A DNA stretch of 64,000 nt from assembly GCA_007922305.1 (NCBI GenBank), contig ML677472.1, positions 749,814-813,813 on the forward strand. The letters run 5' to 3'. This document shows, one piece after another, positions 57,111-64,000 of the stretch. Positions within the stretch are counted from its first letter, which is position 1, and each line of letters starts with the position of its first letter. The translations under genes were made by a program, and so were the position numbers. Under the pieces are notes generated by a model. The model worked only from the letters and a program-made list of their open reading frames with translations, did not search any database and was not told the DNA's origin. Source of the DNA: Dermatemys mawii. Lineage: Eukaryota; Chordata; Testudines; Dermatemydidae.

Positions 57111-57197
57111 GTTGACAGATATTGTAAAACTCAGCCAGGGTGCTTTTTTCTCTCAGTATGTTTCTACTTCCAGTACAGTCTCTTTCTGTTACACTCA

Positions 57198-57873
57198 GGG
57201 CATGGTTACACTTACAAGATTATAGCGCTATTGGTAATAGCGGTCCCCTTATACAGTAATATGTATAGCGCTATTGTATGTCCACACTCAGACGCGCCAG
57301 CGGTATAGCATGGCCACATTTGGGGCACTTAATGCGGCATTAAGAGCAGCGCATTAGGGCAGGTATCCCAGCATTCAGCTGGGTGCAACGTGCTTTTTAA
57401 ACGAGGGGGGTGAGGGGGGACCTGTTGTGTGTATGTGGAGGGAGAGAGACAGTGTTTTTTCCGTTCTTCTGAAAGCCTGTCAGTGAGCCTCCGTTCACAG
57501 AGGGCTTTGTTTTCACACAGGCTCCCTTCTTAAACATTTGCATTGCTTATCTGCGGAGTTAAGAGAGAAACTCTAAAGAGGTACTTCCGCATTCCTCCAG
57601 CCGAATTCAAAACAAAGGGAAGAGACGTCAATTGCCTTAAAGGGCTCCAGGCATCTCGAGAGATCACTTGTAGCGCAGTGGGTGTCCACATTCTTGCTGT
57701 AGCGCTACAACAGCTGCGCTACAGCCCTTATTCCCCATGCGGAGGTGGATTACCAGGAGCGCTATAACTCCGTGGTTATAGCGCTCTACGTGACTTGCCA
57801 GTGTGGACGGGGAAGAGGTTATAGCGCTCGTGGGGGCTTTGTAGCGCTATAAAGTGCCAGTGTAACCAAGCCC
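57198..57873 (-). mobile_element. 676-bp Harbinger-like non-autonomous transposon, copy 2
   Basis: The left end GGGCATGGTTACACTTACAA and the right end CAGTGTAACCAAGCCC are inverted repeats. The flanks TCA (57195-57197) and TCA (57874-57876) are a 3-bp duplication. It has the same length as copy 1 at 20445 and lies in the opposite orientation, with AGCGCTATA motifs near both ends. Confidence 0.88.
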
Positions 57874-57994
57874 TCAGAATGGACATGACCATACTGTAAA
57901 CAAAGCTCAGTAGGGCTATGTTAATCTCAGAAGTTCTGCTGTTTGTTTTCACTTTCATTAGTGATACTAGGACAATTGTCTGAATATCTTAAGC

Positions 57995-58047
57995 TGTGTG
58001 TGTGTGTGCGCGCGCATGCGTGTGTCTGTGTGTGTATGCGTGTGCTG
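57995..58047. repeat. Alternating TG/CG simple repeat
   Basis: (TG)n runs into GCGCGCGCATGCG and back to (TG)n. Such alternating purine-pyrimidine DNA can adopt the Z form. Confidence 0.85.
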
Positions 58048-58089
58048 CACCCCATGTTGTTGTGGATGCCTGGGTTTTGTTGTTGTACC

Positions 58090-58225
58090 TCAGAACATAG
58101 ATTCACATTCTTAGATTTTAGGGCCAGAAAGGACTATTGTGATCATTTAGTCTGACCTCCTGCATAATATAGACCACAGAATTTCACCCAGTGATTCCTG
58201 CATTAAATCCATGACTTTTGGTTGA
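58090..58225 (-). repeat. CR1 3' fragment, minus strand
   Basis: GATTTTAGGGCCAGAAAGGA, TTTAGTCTGACCTCCTGCAT and CACAGAATTTCACCCAGTGA match the reverse of a CR1 3' end. Confidence 0.7.
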
Positions 58226-58424
58226 GTTACCAAAGAGTTGTGTCTTTTAGAAAGATGGAAAGAGGGCTAGTAGAAAATTTTCCAGCTGAACCTTTTTTGT
58301 CAGAAAATGTGGATTGATAAAACAAATATTTCATGAGAAATGTCATTTTTGGCAAAATTTTGGACAGGAAATTACTTAAATGTATTATTCCAACTTATAT
58401 ATTGTATTATAACACCAGACAATA

Positions 58425-58740
58425 TCCTTCCCACACACTCTCACCACAAGGCCCAACATATACACATTCCACCAACATCCCACCCTATCACACTCACAAC
58501 CAACACACGCTCAACACCCTACATATATATCACACTCAATTTACACACCTCGCACATCACCCAAGCCACATGCAAAACATAGACAACATACACTACACCA
58601 CCATCACACACTTCATCAAACACCTCACACCCAACAGACAAAGAATGCAGCCACCACAACCAGGATCACTCACCCACACACCCACTGTGAGACACACATA
58701 CACACCATCACACGCACCAGGCAACACACATGTATCTTTA
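58425..58740. repeat. CA-rich low-complexity tract
   Basis: A long stretch of CACA, CCAC and TACA words with hardly any G. The 181-codon frame across it is a by-product of the bias. Confidence 0.8.
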
Positions 58741-58919
58741 GCACCCTCATGGTCAAGATGGCGTTCAGTGTGCAGGCAGCTCTGTCCAAGAAAAAGCATG
58801 TGTAGGAACACAGCAGGGAAATCCCCTTCCATTGTAGGAGTAGGATTTTATAGTTGTATTAGAGGGTATAATGACTGATGGTTATAATAACATAGATGTA
58901 TTAAATGTATTAATGTATG

Positions 58920-59790
58920 ATATGTTATAATGTTTACTATGGGGTCTTGTTTCCTAAGTGCATTACAAATTACGCCCTTTAGTTAAATGTACATTTTTTT
59001 GTTTTAAGATTTAGTAAGTAGGAGACAGAATCTTATATTGTGTCTATGTTACTGAGATTAGAGGCATGTTGAAGTCCCAGGCCCCAGTGTGAACTGATTT
59101 GGTCACAAGATTTAGTAAGGTTTAATTTACAATGTATTTTGCTCAGCATAAAACACTGCTGTTTGTATACCTTTGAAGGTCTCTATGAAAGACTGTTTAT
59201 GTGGATGAGGAGTGTATGCATCAAGAAAAGATAAGGTGTAAAGGTCAGATGGTCAAGGAGGAAGGGGTGAAGAGACTTAATGACACCAGAGAACCATCAG
59301 TGCACATCCATAATTGACGAAGGACATATTGACTACCCTGTGGTGGAGGCTGGCACTTCTAAAGACAAGATAATTGATTAAATCGAAACCAGTACAGGAT
59401 GACGTTCCCAGAAGTGCTTTGGACTGTTAACATCAAAAGATAATGCCAATTAAGAAGTAACCAGTCATAAATGACACAGCAAAATCCATAGACTTCAGCA
59501 GAGAAAAAGGACTATAAGAACAGGGAATTTTCCATGGAACTTTGGGTTTATCTTGCCACAACTCCAGGAGCATCGGATTGTGACCGACAGAGCCTGGCTC
59601 TCCTCTGAGACCAATCTGGCTGGCCACTAGATTGATCCAGACTGTGGACTGGTAACTATAAACCTTGAATGGTGGGACTGTGTGCATGGTGTGTGTGTGA
59701 CTAAAAAGCATATGCTAATGGCTATATTCTCAATAAATGCAGTGTATTGTCTTCTCCCCTATAAAAAGATCTTGTGTGTTTTTTATAAGC
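58920..59790 (+). repeat. Probable solo LTR, plus strand
   Basis: It starts near TGTTATAATGTTTACTATGG and ends near TATAAGCATAACA. ACTATAAGAACAGG (about 59511) is a TATA-like box and CAATAAATGC (about 59730) a poly-A signal. No clean target duplication was found, so the ends are approximate. Confidence 0.55.
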
Positions 59791-59958
59791 ATAACACCAT
59801 CCCAGGGGCATCTGTTCCACACCCCCTGGAGTGAACACAGACACACTGGAATAATACAATGAATAAAGGAGAGGGAAATATTAATTCACAGAGGGATGAA
59901 TGGAGAAAAACAACAGTGGAGAAGATAGGGGGAGCAGTAAGACAGGGTTACATCCAGC

Positions 59959-60283
59959 CAGGGTTGTCAAATTTCTAACTGCACAAAACCGAACACCCTA
60001 GCCCCACCCCTTCCTCGAAGACATGCCCCTGACATGCCCCTTCTCCGAGGCTCTGCCATCCATTCACTACATTCCTCCTCCCTTGGTGGCTTGCTCTCCT
60101 TCACCCTCACTCACTTTCACTGGGCTGGGGCAGGGGGTTGGGGTACAGGAGGGGGTGAGGGCTCTAACTGGGAATATGGGCTCAGGAGTAGGGCCAGCAA
60201 TGAGGGGTTCAGGGTTTGGGAGGGGGCTCTGGGCTGGGGCAGGGGTGCAGAAGGGGTCAAAAACTGGATACCTGGTCACCCTG
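59959..60283. mobile_element. hAT-type MITE, 325 bp
   Basis: The left end is CAGGGTTGTCAAATTTC, and the right end read inward is CAGGGTGACCAGGTATCC. The flanks CATCCAGC (59951-59958) and CATCCAAT (60284-60291) match at 6 of 8 bases. The interior is G-rich (GGGGCTGG-like) and its frames are not genes. Confidence 0.82.
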
Positions 60284-60291
60284 CATCCAAT

Positions 60292-61400
60292 GCAAGGCCC
60301 CACAGGCCCTGCGGTACCACAACATGACAGGGCAGACACCTAGCATTGCATCTACACTCAGAGTTCAGGAATACTGGGCAGAGTTCCAGTCCAGTGGTGA
60401 GTCTTGGGTGCTCCTGATCATCTTCGGAGTCAGTGAACTTTCCCCAACCAATCCCTCTGGTGCTCTCTTCTGCCACTCTCTGCAAAGCCACACAGAGCAG
60501 TCACCTCCCCACTTATCTAGATACAGCATCTCTCCTTATTCCCAATGCAAGATCACAAGCCTCAGTACTGACAGCCACATATAGCTCTGGACAACAGTGA
60601 CAGTGCGTCCAGCTCCAGTTTGTCCTTCTCAGGTGATTGCTCCCTGGCAGGGTGCTCCTCCTGGCTCCTGTTCTGGGGTTTCCCCAGTCAGTCACTCTGT
60701 CCCTTCCAGACTTCAGGCAGATTCTTAGCTCCTTCACTGTGTGATGGCCTACTCACTGTAGCCTTTTTGTCTGGAGCTACAGACACACACATGTTGATTT
60801 TAAAAGGGCCACACACAAGATTTTAAAGGGACCGTGTTCTCTAAACCTCAAGGCGGTTACACATATAACACAATTATATCACATATACAGAGGCATTTTA
60901 ACCTTCTCTTAGATATTCCCATAGAATATCATCTCTAATTCAAGATCTCAGTTCACATATTCAGCCAACAGTCTCAGAGGTATTTAGGCCCCATTGAAAT
61001 TAATGAGTTAGGAGCCTAAACACAACTGAAAATCTGGGCCTTAATGATCTGGGCCTGGGACACCTCAGGTATTCCATCATATTCCATAACTGCACTCATC
61101 AGCTTTGTTCCCTAGGCACAATGGAGTTGTCTCAGGCAAGGGGAAAGCTCATATGTGCAACAGTTAGTTTTTGGGGGCAGGGGGTGGGGTGGGTGGGTTG
61201 ATCAAAGACTCTAAAACAAACTCCCAGAGGATCTACAAAAATCACCTGAAATCTCTTTCCGTTCCATTTGCCAGGGGGCTACTTCAATCTGCCTTCACTA
61301 ACAGAAGCTTGTAGCACATCTTAAAACAAAACCACCAATAACTACCTTTAGCCGTCCATAAACATCCCTATGTGCTTTTGCCCTTAGGGGAAGAGGGAGA
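60292..61400. other. Intergenic stretch, possibly LTR-like
   Basis: No gene was recognised. The style resembles the LTR-like repeats at 21780 and 61400. Confidence 0.3.
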
Positions 61401-62560
61401 ATGAACCACACATGATGACAGAAAATAATGTCACTTAACTATGGCCCTTTTCTGACATTTTGGGGTTTCACCCAGACCAGTAAGGGATGCGTCACTGCCT
61501 GTTCTGTAACCCTGGGTGTCTCTGTCCTGTGCAGCTTTGGCTCAGGGCCCTGACACCAGCAGCCTGATCACAGCACAGTGGCCTCACCTTGGTTTCCACC
61601 ACCCTGTTTACTCCTTGGAGGGTGACACCAACGTCACCCTTCCAGTCTCAAGACTCACACAAATAGTCTCCTTTGCAGTGCCCAGTCCCTCTCACAGTAC
61701 CCTCACATAAGTTATTGCATTCCCTGCCTCCAAAAAGACAGAGTACACACAGCAGCCTGATAGTTTGGCTGAAAACCCATGCTTCAGTTTAATGCACAAC
61801 TCTGAGATGTTTCTGTAATCAAACAAAAAAAATGTTTATTAATGAGGGCATAGGTTGGAGTGATTACAAGTAACAGATAGGAAAGGTTACAAATAAAACA
61901 AACTCTAGCAAGTTACAATCTTTGCCTGATCAGTTTCCTAACTTACATCAAGTCATCAGCATCCCTGATCCCGCACACCACAGGACCCGACTGTCAAAAG
62001 CTTGAAAGTCCTGTGACCTGTTGTCTGAGATGGATGACAAAACAACTTTTCGTTTCTGTTTATATCTTCTCCAAGTCCACTGACCCTGTTTCAAGAGGAG
62101 GGGAGGCTTTCTGGGATTGTAGCCTCCATCCCCCATCGAGATGGTTAATTGGTCAATTTCTCCCATGATGACTTTGTTTACTTTGCTTATAAATGTCCTT
62201 TTCAGTGTCTTAGGTCACACCTTGCTTAATTTACCCTGGAGACAAAGTCAAGCTGCAAAAACACATTCCTTTGTTTGAGACAGGTGGCACTTAGGCATGG
62301 TCTGCCAAACACATTTAAGAAATATATTTCCAGCACACATCTCTATTTCTTTATACAGCATCCATCCATACATCATGACATTATATTAATGAGCAGCATG
62401 TTAGCAGTTTGCATAAAACATCTTGTATACCACCTTTTAGATACAGATTATGAGTGAATTGGAGCAATGAGAGTGTCAGGCCCGATGAGAGTTCTGGTAT
62501 GGTGTGCCCTCTGCCCATTGGCTCGCTGGCTCACAGGAGGGAGGCAAAATGAACACACAT
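61400..62560 (-). repeat. LTR-like repeat, copy related to 21780-22820
   Basis: It matches the earlier copy in order, as described there, including the minus-strand AATAAA (61840-61835). Divergence between the two is large. Confidence 0.45.
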
Positions 62561-64000
62561 GATGAAAGACAATAATGTCACTTACTTAAGGGCCTTTTGG
62601 GGGAATTTTTATTTTGTATGAAATTTCTAGGGAATGTCTCAGTGTTTATTTCAAAAATTAAAAAATGGTGGAAAATCAGTACAAAAAAATAACTTGGTAG
62701 TTTTCTGAGGAAATATCAGGGAAATATGACTCTCTTCTCCTAGGATTTTTTTTTTGTCTATTTGTTTTTTAACTTTCAATCCCCCCTTAACCCTCCCATA
62801 TGTTCTGAAATGTATGCAGATGAAGTTTTTTGTTTTCAACCCATTTTATAATAAAAAGTAGTTCACTACCTTTATTTTGCTTTGACTATTGATGACTATC
62901 TGCACTATCTGTAAAGCTGGTAATGTGTATGTGGTGGGTGTGGGATTGACACCAATACATACACCACAACTCAAATTGTTCCATTGCTTTTGACCTGGCT
63001 TCCCACTCTGGAAGGAGAGGTGGTGGCTTAGTTACCGTACCAGGCTGATATTTCTCCTGGAGCAGGGAGATGGAATTCCAGCACATCTAAAATTTGGATA
63101 AAAATTGTTAAATACGGAGTAACGTTTTTTGTAAAACTCAGCAAATGTTCATTTAAAAAATAAGTATAAACCAAAGATGAAGATCCTTGTACTTAATGCA
63201 CGATTGAAAGATGCTCCAATGCTACAGTAATGGGCATGGTATATGAATTTGTATAGAAGGGAAGAGAAGAGGATGGGGATGGGGGTATCTTTTAACTGCT
63301 ATCTAATGTGTTCCTATAAATAATGTCCATTTATCCTCTTGATTTTAAAGGAAAGTCTGGAGTTTGGATGGCAGTTAGAGCCATCTCTGGAGTTAGGATT
63401 ATTCCATTGCTGGGTTTTTAATCATTACCACACAACTGATGGAACGTTCATTCTCCATCCAGCACCCTATTGAACAACCTGCAATACCAAGAGGTGACAT
63501 TTTGCAATTATTATTTGTTGGTGGTTCAGACTCCATCTCACTCCCATATGAACTCTTATGCACTTTGTGAAAGAAGCATCATTCCTGGAATAAATTTTTA
63601 AAAAGGATTCAATATGAAAGAGCAAAAATTCACAATGAAGAAATATTAAGAATAAAAAAGCAGGACAAATTCCAGGTAAGCTGGTCAATGAAATATTACA
63701 GAGAAAATCCAGACCCCGTCTCAGTCACACTTATATTTCTTGCAACTACATAAAACCCCAAAATAAAAGGTGACTGAACTAGATCTATGGCAGGGGCTAT
63801 CTCTGATGCCCCCAGGCCCAGTTAGAATTTAGGAGAAAAAGAGTCTACACTCAGCATGTACATACAGCATTTACATCCTCACAGGATATTTGATTGGAAC
63901 TCAATCATTCTTCCATTGATGTCTCATGGATGCCAGCTTCAACATCATCATAACTTGGATCTCCAGGAGACGGGAATGGGCCGTCTCTCTCAGTCCCTGA
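62561..64000. other. Intergenic stretch to the window edge
   Basis: No gene, RNA or clear repeat was recognised. Confidence 0.35.

Noticed and set aside
58333..58878. 181-codon threonine- and histidine-rich frame
   Set aside because: Low-complexity CA-rich tract.
1..64000. CRISPR arrays, tRNA or rRNA genes, bacterial operons
   Set aside because: No such structures seen; the sequence is eukaryotic throughout.

Overview
This is nuclear DNA of a non-avian sauropsid, most likely a turtle. The interspersed repeats are dominated by CR1 LINEs, MIR/CORE-type SINEs, hAT and Harbinger-like DNA elements and several retroviral LTR families. No bacterial-style operons, CRISPR arrays or rRNA genes are visible.

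Host genes are few and all lie on the minus strand. At the left edge are two exons of a group B SRCR protein: one whole domain exon (631-948) and one cut by the window edge (1-95). At 27892-28833 is an intact single-exon bitter taste receptor (TAS2R39/40-like). At about 38815-39715 is a broken TAS2R relative. The rest is intergenic or intronic sequence filled with mobile elements of different ages, many nested.

Layout: 1-1180 SRCR exons; 1180-3900 a four-deep nest (hAT MITE in CR1 in a fold-back hAT in a MIR); 4500-6950 two LINE remnants; 8530-14000 a hairpin MITE, a 1.3-kb LTR-like repeat, a CR1 split by a hAT MITE, and a turtle-type repeat; 14590-17870 a nearly full-length CR1; 18000-24000 retroviral-looking debris and a 676-bp Harbinger-like element; 24654-26868 a hAT transposon with a perfect 8-bp target duplication; 26878-27500 a Ty3/gypsy-like integrase remnant; 27892-39715 the TAS2R pair separated by LTR-like repeats; 40343-44890 CR1s and an old provirus start with a tRNA-Trp-like primer site; 50190-56993 a young provirus; 57198-60283 a second 676-bp element, a solo LTR and another MITE; 61400-62560 an LTR-like repeat.

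The most unusual object is the provirus at 50194-56989. Its LTRs differ by about four substitutions and one indel and are flanked by a 4-bp target duplication. Its gag-pol is gammaretrovirus-like but lacks most of capsid and nucleocapsid and carries frameshifts and stops. Its env is an open frame of 390 codons whose TM subunit has the alpharetrovirus-type design, with an internal fusion peptide between cysteines and a CX6CC motif. Nearly identical LTRs around heavily damaged gag-pol and an undamaged env suggest a copy that was already defective when it integrated.
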